Below, one piece after another: positions 27,428 through 36,752 of a stretch of DNA of 64,000 bases. The notes beneath the pieces are model-generated. The model saw nothing but the letters and a program-made list of their open reading frames with translations, had not been told where the DNA came from and ran no database searches. This DNA comes from Prevotella scopos JCM 17725 (GTDB lineage: Bacteria; Bacteroidota; Bacteroidia; Bacteroidales; Bacteroidaceae). How positions within the stretch are numbered: position 1 is the first letter of the stretch; the number at the start of each line of letters is the position of its first letter. The translations under genes and the position numbers were made by a program. The stretch covers positions 1,178,001-1,242,000 of the forward strand of contig NZ_CP072389.1 of NCBI RefSeq assembly GCF_018127785.1, given 5' to 3'.

Positions 27428-27703
27428 ATGACAAAAAAAACTTCACCATATATATGGCTCGGCTTAGCTTCTCTTTGGCTTTTAATATGCCCCATTTTCC
27501 TTATACTTGTTATACTTGGATTTGGTTCGTCAGGAGCAATCAATACCTTTTACGTACTGACAATAGGGGTAAATCTTTTTTGCTCTTATAAATTTGGTGA
27601 AGAGAAAGGGATAGCAAAAGGCATATTGTTTTTCATTTTTGCTATTTCATGTGACATATTTTTTTGTATCTTAATATTCTTAATTTTATATTCATTAAGC
27701 TGA
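27428..27703 (+). CDS. Small membrane protein, tandem copy 1
   Basis: 91 residues from the ATG at 27428 (MTKKTSPYIWLGLASLW). An upstream ATG at 27410 is possible, but paralogy with copies 2 and 3 favours this start. Three hydrophobic segments, with a conserved Y-KFGEEKG between segments two and three. No known family that I recognise. The 60-70 bp leader before the ATG (CTCCTTCATTGGGATAGAATTACATTT) is repeated before copy 2 and in a variant before copy 3, so the duplication unit includes promoter and leader. Confidence 0.7.
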   Translation: MTKKTSPYIWLGLASLWLLICPIFLILVILGFGSSGAINTFYVLTIGVNLFCSYKFGEEKGIAKGILFFIFAISCDIFFCILIFLILYSLS

Positions 27704-27904
27704 CATAACTAACGCTTCGGAGTTGTTTTCTACTTTTCTTATCCCTATTGTTCAATGATATACGAGCTGACGAAATGGTAAAGAGAAGTAATACCTTCTT
27801 TCGCATATCCAACTCTTAAGAATAACGTTAGATTCACCGACTTTATTAAATAACTATTATCTCCTTCATTGGGATAGAATTACATTTAAAAAACAAAAGT
27901 GATT

Positions 27905-28177
27905 ATGAAAGAAACTCCTTCACCTTACAGATGGCTCGGCTATATGTTTGTTTGGATGGTGGCATGTCTATTTATTCTTAACGAAGAAATAAGATCCGAT
28001 ATATTTATCATCATCCTTTTATTATTAGCAATAGTGATCAATTCTTATTGTGCGTATAAGTTTGCTTTGGAGAAAGGGACATTCTTAGCCATACTGGCAT
28101 TTGTTGTGGCTATGATACTTGACTTTTTCCCGTATTTTCTCTATTTCATAGTAATGGGGGTCATCTTGGAGTATTAA
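27905..28177 (+). CDS. Small membrane protein, tandem copy 2
   Basis: 90 residues from the ATG at 27905 (MKETPSPYRWLGYMFVWM); a GTG two codons earlier is not needed. About 35-40% identical to copy 1 by eye, with the same Y-KFALEKG element between hydrophobic segments. Predicted three-helix inner-membrane protein. The ATG is preceded by the same leader as copy 1. Function unknown; three copies in a row suggest selection for dosage or diversification, as seen for immunity-like proteins, but nothing in the sequence proves this. Confidence 0.7.
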   Translation: MKETPSPYRWLGYMFVWMVACLFILNEEIRSDIFIIILLLLAIVINSYCAYKFALEKGTFLAILAFVVAMILDFFPYFLYFIVMGVILEY

Positions 28178-28410
28178 GGATAACTCTGTATGCTTTTTCT
28201 TTACCAATTCCCTTGCAGAAACGCTGATACTACGAATTATTTATGTATCTTCGCTGGCAGTAATCGCTGCTTGAGTGGCGTGTAACTTATTGATGAATAG
28301 TCGTAATGAGGCAAGGAATTCTTAGGCTTACTAACTATATTAAAGGATTATTTATAAGTTTTTTATTCCTTTGATAGGGATAGAAATTACATTTAAGAGT
28401 ATAAGTAATT

Positions 28411-28545
28411 ATGGAAGAAACTCCTTCACCTTACAGATGGCTTGGCTATATGAGTATTTGGATGCTGGTCTGGCTGGCTCTTGCTGAAAAGAGTATATCA
28501 TCTAAATCATACTTTTTTGCCATTGATAAAAGCTGGCACTATTAA
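28411..28545 (+). pseudogene. Truncated tandem copy 3 of the small membrane protein
   Basis: 44 residues: MEETPSPYRWLGYMSIWM matches copy 2 almost exactly, then the frame departs after 25 residues and stops. Only the first hydrophobic segment survives. The leader (GATAGGGATAGAAATTACATTT) is present, so it was once a full copy whose 3' part is gone. The gap downstream (28546-28827) contains the repeat block at 28621-28735 and a G/C-rich inverted repeat near 28765-28795. Confidence 0.65.
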
Positions 28546-28620
28546 TGCCGTACTTACGACAGATGAAATTAATTGACAAATGTTAAAATGATGTGAAGTA
28601 AATCTGCTATAAGACACAAG

Positions 28621-28735
28621 TTTTTAGTAGACAAGTTTGTAGTAGACAAGTTAACGAGTTATATGCTTTGTGACATATAACTCGCCTACTTGTCAACTCA
28701 TCTACTTGTCAACTCATCTACTTGTAAACTCGCCT
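28621..28735. repeat. 'GTAGACAAGTT' direct/inverted repeat block
   Basis: AGTAGACAAGTTTGTAGTAGACAAGTTAACGAGTTATATG faces three inverted units TACTTGTCAACTCATC at 28685-28730. Related in wording and layout to 17761-18005. It can form a long stem-loop and may terminate transcription between convergent units. Confidence 0.75.
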
Positions 28736-28827
28736 ACTTCTTACGGGGTATCTCGCATTTCACGCCCCTCCCTTTGGGGGAGGGGACGGGGGTGGGGTCA
28801 GTTGGGCTGGTTGTTCTGCTTTCTCTT

Positions 28828-31800
28828 TTACAACTCCCCTTGATTTAACTTCTTATCCACCAACAAGCCCTTGGCTGTTGTGTTCTTAACGGTGAATGGT
28901 TTAAGTGCTTTCATACGGATGACGAGGAGGTCGGCATCGCCATTGAGCGTGTGGTGGTCGCCAACGTTCACGAAGGTTGGATAGAGCACCTGTGAGCCAT
29001 CGTTGTGACGGCGGTCGTAAGTGAGGTTGCGCATCACCATTGATGGGTCGGTCTCAACCTTAACAAATTGCAACTCCTTCGGACTGTATGGGAAGACGAG
29101 GTTGAAGGCATTGACCGCCCGTAGGTCTTTACCCTTCACCTTGATGATGACCTCATCGCCTGCTGCGTAAGACTTACGATTAAATTCGTAATAAACCTTA
29201 CCGCCGACAGTTTCTGGTTCATCGTTATTGCAACCACCCTCAAGTTGTACGGCAACATTCGAGATGTCGTAAGCATCAATGAGACCATTGCCGTTGAGGT
29301 CGCCACCTGAGATATAACCATCGAAGTCGGCATCGCCCTTCTTAAGTCCGGTATAGTTCATATAAGAGGTGAAGTCGTTCTCGTCAACCTTACCATCGAG
29401 ATTGATATCGCCTGGAAGGATAGACTTTGTGCCGGGCACCTTAAAGACATAGAACTCACGACCAGAGCCAAAGTTGCCAACAGCCTCCTTCACACTCACC
29501 TTGACATAGCGTGCCACAGGCTGAGCGGTCAACGTCACCTCCTTCGTTCTACCATCACGGACCCACTGCTGTGGACCAATCTCTGTCCAGTTTTTACCAT
29601 CCTTACTGACAGCGATGTCACACTTCGTTATCGTTCCGTTACCACCATTCGCACGTGGCACATACTGCAGCTTGTCGAGCGTGTTAGTACTATGGAGATC
29701 GATCGTAAAGTCGAATGGTACGGCCTTCGTATAATAATAAGTGTGCCAGATGTCGCCTGTCGTACTGAAATCTACAAGTCGTTTAATTTCAAAACCTTCC
29801 ATATCACGAGCAGTTGAGGTAGCGGTAAGTCCTTTAATGGCATACTCCAACGGATTGACAGCTGTCTTCACATGCAGCGGCGTCCAAGCTCCTACGCCAT
29901 CGCTATTCACCGCACGCACCTTAAAGTCGTAGTCGGTTGCTGGCTGCAAGTCCTCAAAGAGGAGCGAGTTGTGGCGGATTGTCGTAAAGGTCTGTCCGTT
30001 AAACTCAATCTCATAGTAGTCGGCATTCTGTACCGGCTTCCACTTTGGTGTACCACAATATGGCTGAACATCAGCAGCAAGCAACTCAGGAGCAGTCAGA
30101 CTACCCTTCTTGCTCAAGGTTTCATTCGGTTTATTCAATCGTACAAAGCCATCCACGCGAAGTTCTATTGCCTCCTTCGTGATATCACATGATGCTAAAC
30201 GCACGATGATTTGGGCATTCTTTGAAACCAACAAACGTTCCATCTCGCTGCCTGCCGTTGAGAAGCGGTTGATATTCGATACCTGAACATACTGCCATGT
30301 GTTATCGCCTTGTTCAGTCTCTGTGAGTCGGATCTTCTTTCCACCAATAACAGCTGTGAGCTTCTTTGGCTTCGCATTGGTGTTCAGATAGAAGGTTGTA
30401 CTCTGGTTTTTCACCATTCCCTCGAAAGAACCTTCGGTCTTATTGATTGTCACCATCAGCACCTGCTTATCGTTAAGATCAGAAGTGATGCGGGTCGTAG
30501 CCTTCTCACCAGAGAGATATTTCTGTGTTGTACCATCGTCGTCATAGAGGGTAAACTCCGTCTTTCCGTCAGGATAAAGTTCAAACACACGACGGCTCTT
30601 GTCAACCTCTGAAGGGTTGTTATTCGGATTGACCATCGGAATGATGGCACCAGCCTTCACCAATACAGGCAACTTCCAGATAGGTGCGAAGTAATCATTG
30701 AGAATACAACCGCCCTCGTAGGTAGCACCTGTGAAGTAATCGTACCATGTCCCCTTTGGCAGATAGATACCATTGCGCACGTCGTTACCCTCCTTGTCGG
30801 CTGCCGTGTTCTGATAGATAGGTGCGACGAGGAACGAAGGACCATACATGTACTGATAGCGGGTTGCGCTACCGAGGGTATAGTCGTTCGTATCATCGAG
30901 GAACATTGCACGCATCAATGGCTTACCAGTCACCGCCTCGTATGAACAAGAGTAGGTGTATGGCAGAAGCATTGACTTCAACTTTAGGTAAGAGCGGTTG
31001 ATACTTGTAGCTGGTTCGCCCAAGGCCTGCGGATACTTAGGGTTGCTACCCCATCCATCCATATTCAACTGCATGGGTGTAAAGGTCTTCCACTGGAAGT
31101 CGCGGACGTTCACTGGTACGTTCTTACCACCGAAGATACCATCCATATCACTGGTAATATTTCCCATTCCCGAGAGTCCTGAACCAATGTAGGTTGGGAT
31201 ATGGAAACGGATATATTCCCACTCGCCACCTGTCTGGTCGCCCGACCATACACCACCATAACGCTGCGTACCAGCCCAGCCATCGAGGGTGATGATGAAC
31301 GGACGTGCATCGCTACCATAGTAAGGCATGATGCTAGCCACATCAGCAATACCATTGAGTCCGAAAGAATAACCTGCTCCAACCCACGCCACGTCAGTCT
31401 TCAACACACGCACACCTGCATCACGCACCTCCTTGACGATGTCGCGTTGCAAGAGTGCTGGGATACTATCAACTGGATGGAGGTTTGATTGTGTCCACAG
31501 ACCTATCTCTACACCATTCTTACGTGCATAATCGCCAAGGCTCTTGAGGTTGGCAATATTCCCATCGAGGGTTGTCGTCTGACCATAGCCTGCTCCGTAA
31601 CCATCGTTCGGGAGAATCCAACCCAATGGCATATCGTTGTGCTTATATCGATCGATAACGGCACGAGCAGAGAACTGATAATTATCTTTTTCGCCATTCA
31701 GGCTTTCTTTTGTACCGCCATTGTCTTTCTGACTTTCTACATATCGCTTGCCATCCTCAAAGAGGATTCCCTTGCCTTCTTCCTTCGTTTCCTTCCAATA

Positions 31801-32622
31801 GTCACGATTGTAGGCATTGAGATGACCCTCATAGAAAGCAAACTTTGGTAACAAGACAGGGTTACCAGTCAGCTGATAATAATCCTGAAGCAAAGAAATG
31901 GGAGTACTATCAACCATCATGAAGAGGTCGAGATAAGGCATATCATGACTGATTGTCACGGTGTTCTTGTCCGTACTACCAAAGTCGTAAGCACCAGGAG
32001 CAAAGGTATATGGCATCGCAGCATAACCACCTGTTGACCAATAGAAAGGAGCTGGAGATGCAACACCGCCATCGGTCCAGCTATTGGTATTGACAATCTC
32101 AATGCGCTTGCCACGATGAGAGAAGCGACCGTTCTGTACACCGCCACCATAATAATACTCTCCCACTGCATTAGCGAGGGTTATGGTGGTGCGATTCTTT
32201 TGGAAGTCAATCTCTTTCACTTCTTTAATAACCTCCTTACCATTGCGGAGGTCGGTGACAGTCATCAGACCCGTACTGCGATCAAAGCGCACACGCACCT
32301 CTGCCGTTGACACAGCCACGTCAGCATCCGTTTCGTTGACACTCAAGCGTCCTGCGTCCTTGCGTGGGTTATCAAGTAGGATTCGTGCTGGTGGGTTGCT
32401 CGCAGGGTCACGAACGATGCCACCCTTTGGGTCGCGGAAAAGGCGGAAGACATGCTGACCATAGAAATCTACCGTCATCACACCGCCATCATTGTAGGTA
32501 ATCTCTACTGTTGTTGGATTGATTTGTCGAATACCACTCACAGCCTTTCCATCAGCAAATGCGGTTTCTCCCACAGCTAATAACAAGGCAGCAAGTAAAA
32601 TCTTTGCTTTATTCTTTCTCAT
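28828..32622 (-). CDS. GH31 alpha-glycosidase with FN3, F5/8C, dockerin-like and cohesin-like domains
   Basis: 1264 residues from ATG at 32622, which begins the signal peptide (MRKNKAKILLAALLLAVGETAFA). GH31 catalytic core at about 150-660: nucleophile Asp410 in VLKTDVAW and putative acid/base Asp462 in WSGDQTGGEW. Then a GH31 beta domain, an FN3 domain (840-920), an F5/8-type discoidin domain (945-1060), an EF-hand dockerin-like stretch (GDINLDGKVDENDF and GDLNGNGLIDAYDI, 1070-1130) and a C-terminal cohesin-like beta-sandwich (1145-1264). GH31 enzymes remove alpha-glucosyl, xylosyl or galactosyl units. The missing classic WIDMNE motif makes the substrate uncertain. Monocistronic, with a promoter box at 32741-32748. 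Confidence 0.85.
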   Translation of the reverse strand: MRKNKAKILLAALLLAVGETAFADGKAVSGIRQINPTTVEITYNDGGVMTVDFYGQHVFRLFRDPKGGIVRDPASNPPARILLDNPRKDAGRLSVNETDADVAVSTAEVRVRFDRSTGLMTVTDLRNGKEVIKEVKEIDFQKNRTTITLANAVGEYYYGGGVQNGRFSHRGKRIEIVNTNSWTDGGVASPAPFYWSTGGYAAMPYTFAPGAYDFGSTDKNTVTISHDMPYLDLFMMVDSTPISLLQDYYQLTGNPVLLPKFAFYEGHLNAYNRDYWKETKEEGKGILFEDGKRYVESQKDNGGTKESLNGEKDNYQFSARAVIDRYKHNDMPLGWILPNDGYGAGYGQTTTLDGNIANLKSLGDYARKNGVEIGLWTQSNLHPVDSIPALLQRDIVKEVRDAGVRVLKTDVAWVGAGYSFGLNGIADVASIMPYYGSDARPFIITLDGWAGTQRYGGVWSGDQTGGEWEYIRFHIPTYIGSGLSGMGNITSDMDGIFGGKNVPVNVRDFQWKTFTPMQLNMDGWGSNPKYPQALGEPATSINRSYLKLKSMLLPYTYSCSYEAVTGKPLMRAMFLDDTNDYTLGSATRYQYMYGPSFLVAPIYQNTAADKEGNDVRNGIYLPKGTWYDYFTGATYEGGCILNDYFAPIWKLPVLVKAGAIIPMVNPNNNPSEVDKSRRVFELYPDGKTEFTLYDDDGTTQKYLSGEKATTRITSDLNDKQVLMVTINKTEGSFEGMVKNQSTTFYLNTNAKPKKLTAVIGGKKIRLTETEQGDNTWQYVQVSNINRFSTAGSEMERLLVSKNAQIIVRLASCDITKEAIELRVDGFVRLNKPNETLSKKGSLTAPELLAADVQPYCGTPKWKPVQNADYYEIEFNGQTFTTIRHNSLLFEDLQPATDYDFKVRAVNSDGVGAWTPLHVKTAVNPLEYAIKGLTATSTARDMEGFEIKRLVDFSTTGDIWHTYYYTKAVPFDFTIDLHSTNTLDKLQYVPRANGGNGTITKCDIAVSKDGKNWTEIGPQQWVRDGRTKEVTLTAQPVARYVKVSVKEAVGNFGSGREFYVFKVPGTKSILPGDINLDGKVDENDFTSYMNYTGLKKGDADFDGYISGGDLNGNGLIDAYDISNVAVQLEGGCNNDEPETVGGKVYYEFNRKSYAAGDEVIIKVKGKDLRAVNAFNLVFPYSPKELQFVKVETDPSMVMRNLTYDRRHNDGSQVLYPTFVNVGDHHTLNGDADLLVIRMKALKPFTVKNTTAKGLLVDKKLNQGEL

Positions 32623-32669
32623 TTTATAGATCTCCTTAACAGGTTCCAAACAGGTCTCTGTCTGCCGTT

Positions 32670-32700
32670 CCCAAGCTTAGGCTCCTTGGGATTCGAACGT
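32670..32700 (-). other. 5'-leader hairpin of the GH31 gene
   Basis: TCCCAAG...CTTGGGA forms a short stem in the roughly 110-nt untranslated leader between the -7 box and the start. It could affect mRNA stability; nothing more can be said. Confidence 0.35.
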
Positions 32701-32740
32701 CTTTTGGTTTTTAGCTTATTATTCTTTTATAACTTGGTGG

Positions 32741-32748
32741 CAAAGATA
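32741..32748 (-). promoter_or_regulatory. -7 box of the GH31 gene
   Basis: Minus-strand TATCTTTG, with TTG about 19 bp upstream near 32768. Confidence 0.6.
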
Positions 32749-32924
32749 CACTATATTTTACAAACGGCAATGCTTTAAGCAAATATTTTTTAATATCAAA
32801 CTTGCAACATGAGACTTGGGAGTTTAGGGTTTAAGCATTTACGTTTTTCCTTCTTTACTTTTCCGTGGTGATAATCATCATTCTGAATTATATGTTTTGT
32901 CACACGGGGACACAGAGGTTTAGG

Positions 32925-33062
32925 GCAATGGTGTTAACCCTTCGCACATGTGGTGCATACCATCCGCACCAAACGTGCTAAGCATCCGCACCACATGTGC
33001 TAAGCACCCGCACCAAACCGGTGGAATATCAACACACAACCCATACGATTCGTTGTAGAGCC
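32925..33062. repeat. 135-bp interspersed repeat, copy 2
   Basis: Nearly identical to 17621-17758, ending ATACGATTCGTTGTAGAGCC. It abuts the IS right-end relic at 33063. The remaining part of the 32623-33176 gap (32770-32924) is AT-rich without a gene. Confidence 0.9.
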
Positions 33063-33156
33063 TTTTTTAAGCAAGTGTTAACGGCTTCACCTTCATGGGC
33101 ACTCACAAAGCAATTTGGCTAAAACAACCATAAAATAAAGGGGTGGGAAACTTTAG
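33063..33156. mobile_element. Solo right end of a miniature IS element
   Basis: Matches the right end of the element at 40681-41243 (AAGCAAGTGTTAACGGC... to GGGGTGGGAAACTTTAG) with only a few differences. No left end or coding part is present. Confidence 0.75.
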
Positions 33157-33176
33157 TTAGGGTCTGCTAACTAAGT

Positions 33177-35789
33177 TTAGAAATGGAAAAACACAGATGC
33201 CCAAATGTTTCTTGGGCGTAGTTCATATTCCTGACGTATCTGCATCAGATCGGTATAACTAGTGTAGGCATAGGTTTTTTGATTGAATAAGTTACGCACG
33301 TTAAGGCTCAGTTCCACACCATGTGCAAAGGTATAGGAGGTGGAGAAATCGGCAAGCAAGAGTTGTTTATGCGTGTTGTCGGACAACTGATTGCTGTAAT
33401 GCTCGCCTGATAGTTTCAGCAGCCAAGCCTTTGTGATGTTTAGATTGCAAGAAAAACGCTGTGAAAGATGGTTGGACGAGGAATGTATATCAATATCTTT
33501 AAGCGTCATAGATTCGTTGCTGTATGTTATCTCATAGTTCATGCCAAGCCATTTAAGAGGATGAAGATTGACTTTGGTTGTAACACTCCATAAGTTTGAT
33601 TGATAATGAGAGAGATTGTTGTTCTGGACTAATGCACCATTGAAACTCATATAATCCGTAGAAGCACTTATCATTCCTCGAAGAAGGTTGAGTCCCTTGC
33701 TCACTCTTGCACCTGTCATCCAAGTATTTGAGTGGGTTTTCCGAGCAAAAAACGAGTTCAGAATATAGGCATCTATAAATCGACGAGAGGCGGTCAGTGT
33801 GCTTTCGTTCCACGAACGAGTGATATAAGCATTGGCAAAAAGCGTATTCAAGGGGCGTTTGTAATCAAAAGACAAAGACAGAGATTTACCGTGCTCGCTG
33901 TCATAATTCACAAAACCTGTGTTCAGATTTCGAAAATCACTAAGTATCAGCCCATTGTAAAAGTTCTGTTCTCTAATCTCATTTTGAGATATACTTCCCG
34001 AAAGCGACATCTTGAACTTGGAAGAGAATTGGTATTGCAGATAAACACTGGGCGAAACGATTACCTTATGGTAGTTGTTGGAAGCCTGAACAAGTTTGTC
34101 TTTAAAGAAATAGGGAGTATAATTTACGGGCAATGCCAATCTAACTTGCCATCCGCCACTTTTAAATTCGGCTTCAGGAGAAACGTAGGCACAAAGGTAG
34201 GTCATACCGACATGATTGTGTACCAAACCTAATGAGTCGGGGATGCCATCTGCTATACTTCTCATACTTCGGCTCAGAATAACCAGCCCTAAATTCATTG
34301 ATACCATAAAGGGTTTTAGATAATAGCCCAACGAGGTGCTACTATTGCTAAAGAAAGCCTGAGAGCGCACATTCTGTTGTTGCGTTCCATTAGGTCGCTG
34401 CACCAATAATGTGTGTGGATTAGACATATAAGCATTGTAGGAATTGAATGTGAACGCTTGTTTACCTGTACGTCTGAGCAGTTCAAACTTGTCGTGAACC
34501 TTATACGATGGCTGTCGAGCTGTCTGACGATTGGGATAAGTTCCTTCCATATCTATGTTGGTGTCGTTCCATTGTAAATCGGTTGAGAGGGTGTTGGTAA
34601 AATACAATCTGCTCGTATTCGTGTTCAGTGCAATGCTTGCTGAGAGTTTGTTCTGTCGGGTTTTTGCCTTTTGGTTTTCGTTGGTCAAAATTGTGCTGTC
34701 ATTGAGGAAATAAGAGGTTTGCGAGCATGAAGCCGATACTAATCGGTCGTGCGAGTAAAGTAACTGTGTGGATAGGTCGGTGTTTTTTCCAACGCCCCAA
34801 AGATTGTTCATCGAAATGGTGTGGGTCTGGTTCTTGCGTACTCTATTCTCACTGATATCCATCAATCGGTCGGGGATTACATTTATATGGTTCTTCAAAG
34901 TATAGTTGCGACTCAGAAAACTACTGCCTATATCATCTATCAACACCATGTTGTCCCTTGTAACATCTGTTCCGATGTTATTGCTCTTCAATGTATTGAG
35001 TAGTTGTGTTTTCTTGGCAAAGCGCATCAGTGTTGCCTCGCTCTCCCACACATTAGGACTGAAACCGCCACCCGTCTTGATTGTTCCAACAAGCCTGCTC
35101 TTTGCTGCCTCTTTCAGTCGGATATTGATGGCTGGACTCTCTGAAAACGACATATCTTCAAGGGCTTTGATGGGCTGATGGTTTTGTAGCACTTCCACTG
35201 ATGCAACGTCTGCCTGATGAATATTGGTAGTAGCCAAATTGTAGCGACCACCCAACATATCGCGTCCCTCGATATAGAATTTATTTAGAGGCTTGCCATT
35301 GTGTTTTATCTCTCCACTTTCCGACACCTCTATACCTGGCATTTTCTTCAATACGTCTGCCAACGACTTGTCGTTTATATCGGCAAAACTTGCCACGTTG
35401 TAGGCGAGTGTGTCGCCACGTTGGTGAATGCTTGGAGCTTTCACTATGACTTCTCTCAGTTCGGTAGACTTTTCTGTCATCATCATGTCGTATTGTGTCT
35501 GCCCTTCCGAAAGTGAGAGTGTTTCTGTGGCGTAGCCCATCAAGGAGAATTGCAGTTCGTTGCCTGCAAGTGGTGTAGTAGTCTGCAACTTGTAACTGCC
35601 ATCAGCCTGAGTTCGTGTGAACTTCAGGATACGTTTACTACCTTCTTGTTTCAGATTGACCATCACACCTGACAGAGGCTGTCCTGTCCGTTGTAGGCGT
35701 ACAACTCCGGTCAGCGTTATTTGTGCATGGAGTTGCAATGCCAATATACACAATAAGGTCAATGTAATGTATCGCTGATGTGTTCTCAT
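33177..35789 (-). CDS. TonB-receptor-like outer-membrane protein (GLPGLI-linked), 1
   Basis: 870 residues. Signal peptide (to about residue 22), a carboxypeptidase-like regulatory domain (about 25-105), a plug-like domain with LADVLKKMPGIEV and FYIEGRDMLGGRYNLAT, then a long beta-barrel ending in aromatic WASVFFHF, the usual outer-membrane insertion signal. It is a close paralogue of the protein at 44138-46690. It is the last of three minus-strand genes, preceded by two GLPGLI genes (34 bp gap), the standard pairing in Bacteroidota. No clear TonB box is visible, so TonB dependence is inferred. Substrate unknown; peptide or metal are candidates. Confidence 0.85.
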   Translation of the reverse strand: MRTHQRYITLTLLCILALQLHAQITLTGVVRLQRTGQPLSGVMVNLKQEGSKRILKFTRTQADGSYKLQTTTPLAGNELQFSLMGYATETLSLSEGQTQYDMMMTEKSTELREVIVKAPSIHQRGDTLAYNVASFADINDKSLADVLKKMPGIEVSESGEIKHNGKPLNKFYIEGRDMLGGRYNLATTNIHQADVASVEVLQNHQPIKALEDMSFSESPAINIRLKEAAKSRLVGTIKTGGGFSPNVWESEATLMRFAKKTQLLNTLKSNNIGTDVTRDNMVLIDDIGSSFLSRNYTLKNHINVIPDRLMDISENRVRKNQTHTISMNNLWGVGKNTDLSTQLLYSHDRLVSASCSQTSYFLNDSTILTNENQKAKTRQNKLSASIALNTNTSRLYFTNTLSTDLQWNDTNIDMEGTYPNRQTARQPSYKVHDKFELLRRTGKQAFTFNSYNAYMSNPHTLLVQRPNGTQQQNVRSQAFFSNSSTSLGYYLKPFMVSMNLGLVILSRSMRSIADGIPDSLGLVHNHVGMTYLCAYVSPEAEFKSGGWQVRLALPVNYTPYFFKDKLVQASNNYHKVIVSPSVYLQYQFSSKFKMSLSGSISQNEIREQNFYNGLILSDFRNLNTGFVNYDSEHGKSLSLSFDYKRPLNTLFANAYITRSWNESTLTASRRFIDAYILNSFFARKTHSNTWMTGARVSKGLNLLRGMISASTDYMSFNGALVQNNNLSHYQSNLWSVTTKVNLHPLKWLGMNYEITYSNESMTLKDIDIHSSSNHLSQRFSCNLNITKAWLLKLSGEHYSNQLSDNTHKQLLLADFSTSYTFAHGVELSLNVRNLFNQKTYAYTSYTDLMQIRQEYELRPRNIWASVFFHF

Positions 35790-35822
35790 AATTCTATGTT
35801 GTGTTTTATATTCTTAACGGCT

Positions 35823-36638
35823 CTATTCTGTTTCCAAGGGCTGAAAACCTAATTGCTTCCGCGAAGAATTTGGATCAATATCAATTCCTGTTTCCATTTT
35901 GATTATTCCGCTCATATTTTCGAGATACTGTCTTTGCATCTTGAGAAAATCTTTCCGTTTTACTTTTTCAAATTTATTGGTACCAACATAAGTCTTACTC
36001 ATGACAATTGGCATATCACTAACCTTTCGTATTCCCACAATCGTGAAATGATGATAAGCATTGGTATCGTATGCCTCCATAATTAGTCCTGGCAAGCCAT
36101 GTAATTTCCATGGACCATCGCTGACAGGCACGTCAGGAGCAAACCATGCTGTCCAGTGGTGTCCTCTATAATCGCATGTTGCCATCTGAACTGTGTAATT
36201 CAAAATTGTTTTTGTGGAGTCTACCATCGTCCAGTTGATATTATTCAGAGAATCAACATAAATATAATCCTGTAGCGATAGTCCATCTGTAACGGTCATT
36301 TTGCCTTCGGGATAATTCTTGTAGACGTATGCCTTCATACGTCTATGAGGTGGGTCTATATTACTTGCAAATGCTTTATTTAATTGCTTTCTATAGATTT
36401 CATACCAATTAGGCTTAGACATTAAACTATCTATCTGAAGGCTATAGAAGCTACAGCACTTTGAAACTTTCGAGCCAATCAACAATACTAATCTGTCGTC
36501 TTTTGTTGTCCCTTTTACTGTATCATTCTGATAGCTATATTTGTATTGGCATTCGAATTCCGTTCTGTTTTGCAGTTCTTGCGCAAAAGTAGAATTTCCA
36601 ACGTACAATAATAGTATTAATATTAGGATTTTTTTCAT
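35823..36638 (-). CDS. GLPGLI-family secreted protein, 1
   Basis: 271 residues from ATG at 36638, the start of a signal peptide (MKKILILILLLYVGNSTFAQ); an upstream ATG adds 13 unlikely residues. GPWKLHGLPGLIMEAYD near residue 190 contains the defining GLPGLI motif, preceded by FRGHHWTAWFAPDVPVSDGP-like text typical of the family. GLPGLI proteins occur with TonB-like receptors in Bacteroidota peptide-export loci; no enzymatic activity is established. The preceding gene is a paralogue about 115 bp upstream and the receptor gene follows by 34 bp. Confidence 0.85.
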   Translation of the reverse strand: MKKILILILLLYVGNSTFAQELQNRTEFECQYKYSYQNDTVKGTTKDDRLVLLIGSKVSKCCSFYSLQIDSLMSKPNWYEIYRKQLNKAFASNIDPPHRRMKAYVYKNYPEGKMTVTDGLSLQDYIYVDSLNNINWTMVDSTKTILNYTVQMATCDYRGHHWTAWFAPDVPVSDGPWKLHGLPGLIMEAYDTNAYHHFTIVGIRKVSDMPIVMSKTYVGTNKFEKVKRKDFLKMQRQYLENMSGIIKMETGIDIDPNSSRKQLGFQPLETE

Positions 36639-36752
36639 CGCATAAACTATTTTCAAAATATTAGAGGCTGGACACATAATTCTGTGCTGATATTTTGCAG
36701 CACATACATACAGATAACAACGTTAATATCACTCTCATAGGCTTGTTTTTAT

